Part shown: positions 23,601 through 37,100 of the stretch, one piece after another
How positions within the stretch are numbered: the stretch's first letter is position 1
Layout: every line of letters begins with the position of its first letter
From: Symsagittifera roscoffensis
Lineage: Eukaryota > Xenacoelomorpha > Acoela > Convolutidae
DNA length: 64,000 nucleotides
Direction: 5' to 3'
Assembly (NCBI RefSeq): GCF_963678635.1
Contig: NC_087065.1
Span: 18,487,623 to 18,551,622 of the forward strand
The notes under the pieces: generated by a model
Databases searched by the model: none
Seen by the model: the letters and a program-made list of their open reading frames with translations, nothing else
What the model was told of the DNA's origin: nothing
Program-made: the position numbers and the translations under genes

Positions 23601-26180
23601 TTTTCTTTGCTAACAGTTCGCTGATCATCTTTTTATTAGACGTTTGTTAAATTTTAAGCGTTTTTTCGTTTCTGATTATGAAGACAATAAGTAACCGACT
23701 CGTGACATAATTGAGCTTGTTAAATCTTTTCACTGTTAACCTAAATCTAATGTTTTTTTAGTGAAAATTTTTTCTCTGAGATATGCGATGAAGAAAAATT
23801 GCACCCGGCTTCATTTGTTACCTTTTGTTCTGATCTTTGTTTTTAGCAAGTTTTTAATAAAAAATCTGACTTACTGCTATCAGCTGCTGGTAATCCTTTG
23901 AAAAGGCCAATTATTACTATTAAGTTTGCTTTTGATGTTAAGAACAATGAATTTGTCATAGATGATACAAGCGAGCGTTTTAAATTTGATGATTTGTAGA
24001 TGTTTTTTTTTCTCTTTCTGGGTAAAAGTATTATGTTATTCTGAGTGTTTTTCTCGATAAAGACCATGATAGTAGAAATGATGAGAATATTTTTTGATTC
24101 GTGATCCAATTGAGCTTTTTAAATCTGATATCTACTCTTGTTTTGCTATAAAGTTTCTGGTTAAATAAAATAAGTTTGAGTGTTCATCTTAGAGTGATTG
24201 TACAATTTTTTTTCTGTTTGTGATAAAGTTGAGCTTCTTAAATATAATTTTTTTGCTACCAGTTCGCTGATCATCATTTTAATAGACATTTCTTAAATTT
24301 TCAATGATTTTTTTGTTTCTGATTATTAAGACAATAAGTAACCGTCTCATGACATAATTGAGCTTGTTAAATCTGTTTCACTGATAACCTAAATCTAACG
24401 TTTTTTTTGTGAACATTTTTTTCTCTGAGATATGCGATGGAGAAAAGTCTACAGCATGATTCATTTGTGAGTTCATAATTTTGTTCGAGTCCGTATTGTT
24501 TGTGATAATGGTGAAGTAGATCAACGCTGATTTCTGATTTACCTTTTGTTCTGATCTTTGTTTTTAGCAATTTTTAGAAGAAAAATCAGAAAAATCTGAC
24601 TATAGCTGCTAACAGTTGCTGCTAATCTTTTGAAAAGGCCAATTTTTAATTATAAAGTTTTCTTTTGATTTTAATGACTACGATGTTTCTCTTTCTGGGT
24701 AAGAGTATTATGTTATTTCAAGTGTTTTTCTCGATAAAAACCATGATAGTAGAAATGATGAGAGTAGTTTTTGATTCCTGATCCAATTGAGCTTTTTAAA
24801 TCTGATATCTACTCTTGTTTTGCTATAAATTTTCTGGTTAATTAAAATAAGTTTGAGCGTACATCTAAGAAAGTGCTGGTACAATTTTTTTGCTGTTTGT
24901 GATAAAGTTGAGCTACTTAAATAAGATTTTTTTGCTACCAGTTCGCTGATCATCATTTTATAGACGTTTTCAAAATTTTCAATTATTTTTATGTTTCTGA
25001 TTTTGAAGACAATCAGTAAAAAACTCATGATATAATTGAGCTTGTTAAATCTGGTTCATTGATAACTTAAATCTATCGTTGTTTTTTTAAGAACATTTTT
25101 TGTCTGAGATACGCGATGCAGAAAGTACTGCACCATGCTTCATTCGTGAATTGATTACTTTTGTTCGAGTCCATAGATTTTGTGATAATGATGAAATAGA
25201 TCCAACGCTGATTTCAGATTTATCTTTTGTTCTGATCTTTGTTTTAAGCAATTTTTTTTTTAAAAATTTGACTAACTGCTAACAGCTGCTGGTAGTTCTT
25301 TGAAAAGGCCAATTATTACTATTAAGTTTTCTTCTGATGTTAAGGACAATGAAATTTTCATAGATGTTACAAGTGAGCGTTTTAAATATGATTGTTCTTT
25401 GCTAACAGTTCGCTGATCATCATTTTATTAGACGTTTGTTAAATTTTAAGCGTTTTTTCGTTTCTGATTATGAAGACAATAAGTAACCGACTCGTGACAT
25501 AATTGAGCTTGTTAAATCTGTTTCACTGTTAACCTAAATCTAATGTTTTTTTTTTGTGAAAATTTTTTCTCTGAGATATGCGATGAAGAAAAACTGCACC
25601 CGGCTTCATTTGTTACCTTTTGTTCTGATCTTTGTTTTTAGCAAGTTTTTGATAAAAAATCTGACTTACTGCTATCAGCTGCTGGTAATCCTTTGAAAAG
25701 GCCAATTATTACTATAAAGTTTTCTTCTGATGTTAAGGACAATGAAATTTTCATAGATGTTACAAGTGAGCGTTTTAAATTTGATGTTTCTTAGATGTTT
25801 CTTTCTCTTTCTGTGTAAAAGTATTATGTTATTTTGAGTGTTTTTCTCAATAAAGACCATGATAGTAGAAATGATGAGAATATTTTTTGATTCGTGATCC
25901 AATTGAGCTTTTTAAATTTGATATCTACTCTCGTTTTGCCATAAATTTTGTGATAAAAACAGTAAATTTGAGCGTTCATCTTTTTTTTGACTGGTGATAA
26001 AGTTAAGCTTTTTAAATTTGATTTTTCTTTGCTAACAGTTCGCTGATCATCATTTTATCAAACGTTTGTTAAATTTTCAAGCATTTTTTTGTTTCTGATT
26101 ATGAAGATAATTAGTAACCGACTCATGACATAATTGAGCTTGTTAAATCTGTTTCACTGATAACCTAAGCTTAATGTTTT
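14691..26180 (+). repeat. Satellite block with a period of about 2,022 bp (three monomers)
   Basis: Identical landmarks recur exactly 2,022 bp apart, for example at 16409 and 18431 and at 17270 and 19292. Later steps are 1,392 bp (19292 to 20684), 2,009 and 2,015 bp. The 1,392-bp step equals two monomers, so one monomer was lost or gained. One monomer of each triplet lacks the GATCCAACGCTGAT segment (near 16375, 18395, 21805, 23805 and 25600), and this deletion is inherited with the higher-order unit. At about 25,387 a half-B TTTTAAAT is joined directly to half-A ATGATTGTTCTTTGC, a mis-register junction. Confidence 0.85.
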
Positions 26181-29100
26181 TTTTGTGAAATTTTTTTCTC
26201 TGAGATATGCGATGAAGAAAAATCTGCACCAGGCTTCATTTGTCAGTTGATAACTTTTTCCGATTTTAAAGACAATGATTTTTCCATAGATGATACAATT
26301 GAGCGTTTAAAGTCTGATGTTTTGTAAATGTTGCGTTCGTTTTCTGGGTAAAAATTTACGTTAATTTAATTCTTTTTCTAGATAAAAAGCATGATAGTAG
26401 AATTGATGAGAGTTGTTTTTGATTCGTGATTCATTTGAGCTTTTTAAATCTGATATCTACTTCTGTTTTGCTCTACCTTTTCTAGTTAAGTAAAGTAAGT
26501 TTGAGCGTTCATCTTAGAGAGTGATGGCACAACTTTTTTTCTATTTGTGATAAAGTGGAGCTTCTTGAATATGATTTTTTTGCTGCTACCAGTTCGCTGA
26601 TCATCATTTTCATAGAAGGTTTTGAAATGTTTCAAGTTTTTTTTCCTTCTGATTATGAGGACAATAAGTAACGACTCGTGACATAAATGAGCTTGTTAAA
26701 TCTGTTTCACTGATAACCTAAATCTAATGTTTTTGTGAATTTTTTTCTGAGATGTGCGATGAAGAAAATTCTGCATCATGCTTCATTTTTGAGTTGATTA
26801 CTTTTGTTCGTGTCCATAGAATTTGTGATAATGATGACATAGATCCAACGCTGATTTCTGATTTACTTTTTGTTCTGAGCTATTTTTGTGCAGTTTTTGA
26901 ACGAAACGTCTGACTATATCTGCTAACAGCTGCTGGTAATCCTTTGAAGAGGCCAATTATTACTATGAAGTTTTCTTCTGATGTTAATGACATTAAAATT
27001 TTTCATAGATGATACAAGTGAGCATTTAAAATTTGCTGTTTTTTAAATGTTTCTTTCTCTTACTGGGTAAAAGTATTGTTGTTTTGGGTGTTTTTCTCGA
27101 TAAAATTCATCATAGTAGAAATGATGAGAGTAGTTTTTGATTCGTGATTTATTTGAGCTTTTTAAATCTGATATCTACTCTTGTTTTGCTATTAATTTTC
27201 TGGTAAAAATTATTAAGTTGAGCCTCCATCTTTGAGACTGATGGCACTACTTTTTCTCTTTTTGTGATAAAGTGAGCTTTTTAAATATGATTTTTTTCGC
27301 TAACAGTTCGCTGATCATCATTTTATTAGACGTTTGTTAATTTTTCTGGGTAAAAGTATAATGTTATTTTGAATGTTTTTCTCAGTAAAAACCATGATAA
27401 TAGAAATGATGAGAGCTGTTTTTGATTCGTGATCCAATTGAGCTTTTTAAATCTGATATCTACTCTTGTTTTGCTATAAAATTTCTGATTAAATAAAATA
27501 AGTTTGAGCGTTCATCTTAGAGAGTGATGGTACAATTTTTTTTTCTGTTTGTGATAAAGTTGAGCTTCTTAAATAAGATTTTTTTGCTACCAGTTAGCTG
27601 ATCATCGTTTTAATAGACGTTTTCAAAATTTTCAAACAATTTTTTGTTTCTGATTATGAAGACAATCAATAAACGACTCGTGATTTATTTGACCTTGTTA
27701 AATCTGGTTCATTGATAACATAAGTCTAACATGGTTTTTTGTGAACATTTTTTCTCTAAGGTATGCGATGAATAAAAGTCTGCACCATGCTTCTTTTGTG
27801 AGTTGATAACTTTTGATCAAGTCCATAGTATTTGTGGTTATGATGACATAGATCCAACGCTGATATCTGATTTACCTTTTGTTCTGATCTTTGTTTTTAG
27901 CAATTTTTTTTCAAAAAAATCTGACTAACTGCTAGCAGCTGCTGGCAATCCTTTGAGAAGGCCAATTATTACTATGAAGTTTTCTTCTGATGTTAATGAC
28001 AATGAAATTTTCATAGATGATACAAGTGAGCGTTTTAAATTTGATGTTTTTTAGATGTTTCCTTCTCTTTCTGGGTAAAAGTTTTATGTAATTTTGAGTG
28101 TTTTTCTCGATAATAGTAGAAATGATGAGAATATTTTTTGATTCGTGATTTAATTGAGCTTTTTAAATCTGACATCTACTCTCGTTTTGCCATAAATTTT
28201 GTGGTAAAAACAGTAAATTTGAGCGTTCATCTTTTTTTTTACTTGTGATAAAGTTAAGAATTTTAAATATGATTTTTCTTTGCTAACAGTTCGCTGATCA
28301 TCATTTTATCAAACGTTTGTTAAATTTTCAAGTGTTTTTTTTGTTTCTGATTATGAAGACAATAAGTAACCGACTCGTGACATAATTGAACTTGTTAAAT
28401 CTGTTTCACTGATAAGTTAATCTGTCGTTGGTTTTTTTGTGAAAATTTTTTCTCTGAGATATGCGATGAAGAAAAATCTGCACCAGGCTTCATTGGTCAG
28501 TTGATAACTTTTTCCGATTTTAAAGACAATGATTTTTCCATAGATGATACAATTGAGCGTTTAAAGTCTGATATTTTGTAAATGTTGCGTTCGTTTTCTG
28601 GGTAAAAGTCTTACGTTAATTTAAGTCTTTTTCTCGATAAAAAGCATGATAGTAGAAATGATGAGAGTAGTTTTTGATTCGTGATTCATTTGAGCTTTTT
28701 TAAATCTGACATCTACTCTTGTTTTGCTATTAATTTTCTGGTAAAAATTATCAAGTTTGAGCGTCCATCTTTGAGACTGATGGCACTACTTTTTCTCTTT
28801 TTGTGATAAAGTGAGCTTTTTAAATATGATTTTTTTCGCTAACAGTTCGCTGATCATCATTTTATTAGACGTTTGTTAATTTTTCTGGGTAAAAGTATAA
28901 TGTTATTTTGAATGTTTTTCTCAGTAAAAACCATGATAATAGAAATGATGAGAGCTGTTTTTGATTCGTGATCCAATTGAGCTTTTTAAATCTGATATCT
29001 ACTCTTGTTTTGCTATAAAATTTCTGATTAAATAAAATAAGTTTGAGCGTTCATCTTAGAGAGTGATGGTACAATTTTTTTTTCTGTTTGTGATAAAGTT

Positions 29101-32100
29101 GAGCTTCTTAAATAAGATTTTTTTTGCTACCAGTTAGCTGATCATCGTTTTAATAGACGTTTTCAAAATTTTCAAACAATTTTTTGTTTCTGATTATGAA
29201 GACAATCAATAAACGACTCGTGATTTATTTGACCTTGTTAAATCTGGTTCATTGATAACATAAGTCTAACATGGTTTTTTGTGAACATTTTTTCTCTAAG
29301 GTATGCGATGAATAAAAGTCTGCACCATGCTTCTTTTGTGAGTTGATAACTTTTGATCAAGTCCATAGTATTTGTGGTTATGATGACATAGATCCAACGC
29401 TGATATCTGATTTACCTTTTGTTCTGATCTTTGTTTTTAGCAATTTTTTTTCAAAAAAATCTGACTAACTGCTAGCAGCTGCTGGCAATCCTTTGAGAAG
29501 GCCAATTATTACTATGAAGTTTTCTTCTGATGTTAATGACAATGAAATTTTCATAGATGATACAAGTGAGCGTTTTAAATTTGATGTTTTTTAGATGTTT
29601 CCTTCTCTTTCTGGGTAAAAGTTTTGTAATTTTGAGTGTTTTTCTCGATAATAGTAGAAATGATGAGAATATTTTTTGATTCGTGATTTAATTGAGCTTT
29701 TTAAATCTGACATCTACTCTCGTTTTGCCATAAATTTTGTGGTAAAAACAGTAAATTTGAGCGTTCATCTTTTTTTTTACTTGTGATAAAGTTAAGAATT
29801 TTAAATATGATTTTTCTTTGCTAACAGTTCACTGATCATCATTTTATCAAACGTTTGTTAAATTTTCAAGTGTTTTTTTTGTTTCTGATTATGAAGACAA
29901 TAAGTAACCGACTCGTGACATAATTGAACTTGTTAAATCTGTTTCACTAATAAGTTAATCTGTCGTTGGTTTTTTTGTGAAAATTTTTTCTCTGAGATAT
30001 GCGATGAAGAAAAATCTGCACCAGGCTTCATTGGTCAGTTAACTTTTTCCGATTTTAAAGACAATGATTTTTCCATAGATGATACAATTGAGCGTTTAAA
30101 GTCTGATATTTTGTAAATGTTGCGTTCGTTTTCTGGGTAAAAGTCTTACGTTAATTTAAGTCTTTTTCTCGATAAAAAGCATGATAGTAGAAATGATGAG
30201 AGTAGTTTTTGATTCGTGATTCATTTGAGCTTTTTAAATCTGACATCTACTCTTGTTTTGCTATTAATTTTCTGGTAAAAATTATCAAGTTTGAGCGTCC
30301 ATCTTTGAGACTGATGGCACTACTTTTTCTCTTTTTGTGATAAAGTGAGCTTTTTAAATATGATTTTTTTCGCTAACAGTTCGCTGATCATCATTTTATT
30401 AGACGTTTGTTAATTTTTCAAACATTTTTTGTTTTGATTATGAAGTCAATAAGTAACCGACTCATGACATAATTGAGCTTGTTAAATCTGTTTTATTGAT
30501 AAGTTAATCTGTCGTTGTTTTTTTTGTGAAAATTTTTTCTCTGAGATATGCGATGAAGAAAAATCTGCACCAGGCTTCATTGTTCAGTTGATAACTTTTT
30601 CCGATTTTAAAGACAATGATTTTTCCATAGATGATACAATTGAGCGTTTAAAGTCTGATATTTTGTAAATGTTGCGTTCGTTTTCTGGGTAAAAGTCTTA
30701 CGTTAATTTATGTCTTTTTCTCGATAAAAAGCATGATAGTAGAAATGATGAGAGTAGTTTTTGATTCGTGATTCATTTGAGCTTTTTAAATCTGATATCT
30801 ACTCTTGTTTTGCTATTAATTTTCTGGTAAAAATTATTAAGTTTGAGCGTCTATCTTTCAGACTGACGTCACTACTTTTTCTCTTTTTGTTATAAAGTGA
30901 GCTTTTTAAATATGATTTTTTTCGCTAACAGTTCGCTGATCATCATTTTATTAGACGTTTGTTAATTTTTCAAACGTTTTTTGTTTTGATTATGAAGTCA
31001 ATAAGTAACCGACTCGTGATTTATTTGACCTTGTTAAATCTGGTTCATTGATAACTTAAGTCTAACATGGTTTTTTGTGAACATTTTTTCTCTAAGGTAT
31101 GCGATGAATAAAAGTCTGCACCATGCTTCTTTTGTGAGTTGATAACTTTTGATCAAGTCCATAGTATTTGTGGTTATGATGACATAGATCCAACGCTGAT
31201 ATCTGATTTACCTTTTGTTCTGATCTTTGTTTTTAGCAATTTTTTTTCAAAAAAATCTGACTAACTGCTAGCAGCTGCTGGCAATCCTTTGAGAAGGCCA
31301 ATTATTACTATGAAGTTTTCTTCTGATGTTAATGACAATGAAATTTTCATAGATGATACAAGTGAGCGTTTTAAATTTGATGTTTTTTAGATGTTTCCTT
31401 CTCTTTCTGGGTAAAAGTTTTATGTAATTTTGAGTGTTTTTCTCGATAATAGTAGAAATGATGAATATTTTTTGATTCGTGATTTAATTGAGCTTTTTAA
31501 ATCTGACATCTACTCTCGTTTTGCCATAAATTTTGTGGTAAAAACAGTAAATTTGAGCGTTCATCTTTTTTTTTACTTGTGATAAAGTTAAGAATTTTAA
31601 ATATGATTTTTCTTTGCTAACAGTTCGCTGATCATCATTTTATCAAACGTTTGTTAAATTTTCAAGTGTTTTTTTGTTTCTGATTATGAAGACAATAAGT
31701 AACCGACTCGTGACATAATTGAACTTGTTAAATCTGTTTCACTAATAAGTTAATCTGTCGTTGGTTTTTTTGTGAAAATTTTTTCTCTGAGATATGCGAT
31801 GAAGAAAAATCTGCACCAGGCTTCATTGGTCAGTTGATAACTTTTTCCGATTTTAAAGACAATGATTTTTCCATAGATGATACAATTGAGCGTTTAAAGT
31901 CTGATATTTTTTAAATGTTGCGTTCGTTTTCTGGGTAAAAGTCTTACGTTAATTTAAGTCTTTTTCTCGATAAAAAGCATGATAGTAGAAATGATGAGAG
32001 TAGTTTTTGATTCGTGATTCATTTGAGCTTTTTAAATCTGACATCTACTCTTGTTTTGCTATTAATTTTCTGGTAAAAATTATCAAGTTTGAGCGTCCAT

Positions 32101-33510
32101 CTTTGAGACTGATGGCACTACTTTTTCTCTTTTTGTGATAAAGTGAGCTTTTTAAATATGATTTTTTTCGCTAACAGTTCGCTGATCATCATTTTATTAG
32201 ACGTTTGTTAATTTTTCAAATATTTTTTGTTTTGATTATGAAGTCAATAAGTAACCGACTCATGACATAATTGAGCTTGTTAAATCTGTTTTATTGATAA
32301 GTTAATCTGTCGTTGTTTTTTTTGTGAAAATTTTTTCTCTGAGATATGCGATGAAGAAAAATCTGCACCAGGCTTCATTGTTCAGTTGATAACTTTTTCC
32401 GATTTTAAAGACAATGATTTTTCCATAGATGATACAATTGAGCGTTTAAAGTCTGATATTTTGTAAATGTTGCGTTCGTTTTCTGGGTAAAAGTCTTACG
32501 TTAATTTATGTCTTTTTCTCGATAAAAAGCATGATAGTAGAAATGATGAGAGTAGTTTTTGATTCGTGATTCATTTGAGCTTTTTAAATCTGATATCTAC
32601 TCTTGTTTTGCTATTAATTTTCTGGTAAAAATTATTAAGTTTGAGCGTCTATCTTTCAGACTGACGTCACTACTTTTTCTCTTTTTGTTATAAAGTGAGC
32701 TTTTTAAATATGATTTTTTTCGCTAACAGTTCGCTGATCATCATTTTATTAGACGTTTGTTAATTTTTCAAACGTTTTTTGTTTTGATTATGAAGTCAAT
32801 AAGTAACCGACTCGTGATTTATTTGACCTTGTTAAATCTGGTTCATTGATAACTTAAGTCTAACATGGTTTTTTGTGAACATTTTTTCTCTAAGGTATGC
32901 GATGAATAAAAGTCTGCACCATGCTTCTTTTGTGAGTTGATAACTTTTGATCAAGTCCATAGTATTTGTGGTTATGATGACATAGATCCAACGCTGATAT
33001 CTGATTTACCTTTTGTTCTGATCTTTGTTTTTAGCAATTTTTTTTCAAAAAAATCTGACTAACTGCTAGCAGCTGCTGGCAATCCTTTGAGAAGGCCAAT
33101 TATTACTATGAAGTTTTCTTCTGATGTTAATGACAATGAAATTTTCATAGATGATACAAGTGAGCGTTTTAAATTTGATGTTTTTTAGATGTTTCCTTCT
33201 CTTTCTGGGTAAAAGTTTTATGTAATTTTGAGTGTTTTTCTCGATAATAGTAGAAATGATGAGAATATTTTTTGATTCGTGATTTAATTGAGCTTTTTAA
33301 ATCTGACATCTACTCTCGTTTTGCCATAAATTTGATTTTTTAAATATGATTTTTTTCGCTAACAGTTCGCTGATCATCATTTTATTAGACGTTTGTTAAT
33401 TTTTCAAACATTTTTTTGTTTCTGATTATGAAGACAATAAGTAACCGACTCGTGACATAATTGAACTTGTTAAATCTGTTTCACTGATAAGTTAATCTGT
33501 CGTTGGTTTT
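26181..33510 (+). repeat. Satellite block with 1,540-bp and 1,797-bp higher-order units
   Basis: The landmark CTGACTAACTGCTAGCAGCT occurs at 27921, 29461, 31257 and 33055, giving spacings of 1,540, 1,796 and 1,798 bp. The 1,540-bp unit (about 27,340-28,880 and 28,880-30,420) contains a fusion in which half-A GTTAATTTTTC runs into half-B TTTCTGGGTAAAAG, and the fusion is copied in both. The 1,797-bp unit instead retains TTTTTCAAACATTTTTTG at that place and appears from about 30,420 to 33,300. Another mis-register join is at about 33,335. Confidence 0.85.
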
Positions 33511-34159
33511 TTTGTGAAAATTTTTTCTCTGAGATATGCGATGAAGAAAAATCTGCACCAGGCTTCATTGGTCAGTTGTGATAATGATGACATAGATCCA
33601 ACGCTAATATCTGATTTACCTTTTGTTCTGATCTATGCTTTTTGCAAATTTTTTCAAAATCTGACTATAACTGCTAGAAGCTGCTGGCAATCCTTTGAAA
33701 AGGCCAATTTTTAATAAGAAAGTTTTCTTTTGATTTTAATGACAATGAAGTTTTCGTTGACGATACATTTGAGCCTTTTATTTCTGATGTTTTGTAAATG
33801 TGTCTTTCTTTTTCTGGGTAAAATATTGTTATTTTGAGTGTTTTTCTCGATAAAAACCTTGATAGTAAAAATGATGAAGAGTTTTTGATTCGTGATTCAT
33901 GTGAGCTTTTTAAATCTGATATCTACTCTTGTTTTGCTATAGATTTTCTGTTAAAAATTAATAAGTGTGAGCGTCCATCTTTGAGAGTGATGGCACTATT
34001 TTATCTATTTGTGATAAAGTTGAGCTTCCTAATTATGATTTTTTTGCTAACAGTTCGCTGATCATCATTTTAATAGACGTTTTTGAAATTTTCAAACAAT
34101 TTTTGTTTCTGATTATGAAGACAATCAGTAAACAACTCGTGATATAATTGAGCTTGTTG
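33511..34159 (+). repeat. Single transitional satellite monomer
   Basis: One monomer joins the 1,797-bp block to the 2,225-bp block. Its downstream part (TTTTCGTTGACGATACATTTGAGCC onward) resembles the 2,225-bp family more than the block to its left. No gene is visible. Confidence 0.65.
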
Positions 34160-37100
34160 AATCTGGTTCATTGATAACATAAATCTAACGTTGTTTTTTT
34201 GAACATTTTTTCTTGCAGGCATGCGATGGAGAAAAGTCTGCACCATGCTTTTGTGAGTTGATAACTTTTGTTCAAGTCCGAAGTATTTGTGATAATGATG
34301 ACATAGATCCAACGCTGATATCTGATTTACCTTTTGTTCTGATCTTTGTTTTAATCAATTTTTTTCAAAATCTGACTATAACTGCTAGCAGCTGCTGGCA
34401 ATCCTTTGAAAAGGCCAATTTTTAATAAGAAAGTTTTCTTTTGATTTTAATGACAATGAAGTTTTCGTTGATGATACATTTGAGCCTTTTATTTCTGATG
34501 TTTTGTAAATGTGTCTTTCTTTTTCTGGGTAAAATATTGTTATTTTGAGTGTTTTTCTCGATAAAAACCTTGATAGTAAAAATGATGAAGAGTTTTTGAT
34601 TCGTGATTCAATTGAGCTTTTAAAATCTGATATCTACTCTTATTTTGCTATAAGTTTTGTATTAAATTATATTAAAATTGAGCGTTCATCTTTTTTTTCC
34701 GCTTGTGATTTTGAATATGCATATTGAATGTGATAAGTTGAATTTTTTGAAATTTGATATCTACTCTTGTTTTGCAATCAATTTTCTGGTAAAAATTAAT
34801 AAGTTTGAGCGTCCATCTTTGAGACTGACGGCAATACTTTTTCTCTTTTTGTGATAAAGTGAGCTTTTTAAATATGTTCTTTCTTTGCTAACAGTTTGCT
34901 GATCATCTTTTTATTAGACGTTTTTTAAATTTTAAAACATTTTTATGTTTCTGATTATGAAGACAATAAGTAACCGACTCATGACATAATTGAGCTTGTT
35001 AAATCTGTTTCATTGATAACCTAAATCTAACGTTTTTTGTGAACATTTTTTCTCTGAGATATGCGATGGAGAAAAGTCTGCTCCATGCTTCATTTGTCAG
35101 TTGATAATTTTGTTCGAGTCCGTATTGTTAGTGATAATGGTGAAATTGATCCACGCTGATTTTTGATTTACCTTTTGTTCTGATCTTTGTTTTTAGCAAT
35201 TTTTTGATGAAAAATCTGACTATAACTGCTAACAGTTGCTGCTACTCTTTTGAAAAGTCCAATTTTTAATTATAAAGTTTTGTTTTGATTTTAATGACTA
35301 TGATGTTTCACTTTCTGGGTAAAAGGATTGTTATTTTAAGTGTTTTTCTGGATAAAAACCATGATTGTAGAAATTATGAGAGTAGTTTTTGATTCGTGAT
35401 CCAATTGAGCTTTCTAAATCTGATATCTACTCTTGTTTTGCTATAAACTTTCTGGTTAATAAATCAAGTTTGAGCGCTCATCTTAGAGAGTGATGGTACA
35501 ATTTTTTTTGTGTGATAAAGTTGAGCTTCTTAAATATGATTTTTTTTGCTACCAGTTAGCTTATCATCGTTTTAATAGACGTTTTTAAAATTTTCAAACA
35601 ATTTTTCTTTCTGATTATGAAGACAATCAAAAAACGACTCGTAATTTAATAGACCTTGTTAAGTCTGGCTCATTGATAACATAAATCTAACGTTGTTTTT
35701 TTTTGTGAACATTTTTCTCTAAGGTATGCGATGAAGAAAAGTCTGCACCATGCTTCTTTTGTGAGATGATAACTTTTGTTCAAGTCCATAGTATTTGTGG
35801 TAATGATGACATAGATCCAACGCTGATATCTGATTTACCTTTTGTTCTGATCTTTGTTTTGAGCAATTTTTTCAAAAAATCTGACTAACTGCTAGCAGCT
35901 ACTGGTAATCCTTTGAAAAGGCCAATTTTTAATAAGTAAGTTTTCTTTTGATTCTAATGACAATGAATTTTTCATAGATAATACAATTGAGCCCTTTAAA
36001 TCTGATGTTTTGTAAATGTGTCTTTCTCTTCCTGGGTAAAAGTATTATCTTATTTTAAGTGTTTCTCTCGATAAAAACCATGATAGTAGTAGAAATGATG
36101 AAGAGTTTTTGTTTCGTGATTCATTTGAGCTTTTTAAATCTGATGTCTAATCTTGTTTTGCTATAGATTTTCTGATAAAAATTAATAAGCGTGAGCGTCC
36201 ATCTTTGAGAGTGATGGCACTATTTTCTCTATTAGTGATGAAGTTGAGCTTCCTAATTATGATTTTTTTGCTAACAGTTCGCTGATCATCATTTTAACAG
36301 AAGTTTTTAAAGTTTTCAAACAAATTTTTGTTTCTGATTATGAAGACAATCAGTAGCCGACTAGTGACATAATTGAGCTTGTTAAATCTGGTTCATTGAT
36401 AACATAAATCTAACGTTGTTTTTTTGAACATTTTTTCTTGCAGGCATGCGATGGAGAAAAGTCTGCACCATGCTTTTGTGAGTTGATAACTTTTGTTCAA
36501 GTCCGAAGTATTTGTGATAATGATGACATAGATCCAACGCTGATATCTGATTTACCTTTTGTTCTGATCTTTGTTTTAATCAATTTTTTTCAAAATCTGA
36601 CTATAACTGCTAGCAGCTGCTGGCAATCCTTTGAAAAGGCCAATTTTTAATAAGAAAGTTTTCTTTTGATTTTAATGACAATGAAGTTTTCGTTGATGAT
36701 ACATTTGAGCCTTTTATTTCTGATGTTTTGTAAATGTGTCTTTCTTTTTCTGGGTAAAATATTGTTATTTTGAGTGTTTTTCTCGATAAAAACCTTGATA
36801 GTAAAAATGATGAAGAGTTTTTGATTCGTGATTCAATTGAGCTTTTAAAATCTGATATCTACTCTTATTTTGCTATAAGTTTTGTATTAAATTATATTAA
36901 AATTGAGCGTTCATCTTTTTTTTCCGCTTGTGATTTTGAATATGCATATTGAATGTGATAAGTTGAATTTTTTGAAATTTGATATCTACTCTTGTTTTGC
37001 AATCAATTTTCTGGTAAAAATTAATAAGTTTGAGCGTCCATCTTTGAGACTGACGGCAATACTTTTTCTCTTTTTGTGATAAAGTGAGCTTTTTAAATAT

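Noticed and set aside
14691-33500. CTGTTTCA in many monomers as nematode piRNA (21U) upstream motifs
   Set aside because: The 8-mer sits at one fixed monomer position and becomes CTGGTTCA in other copies. The window has a USP44/49-like gene and no other nematode sign, so coincidence is likelier.
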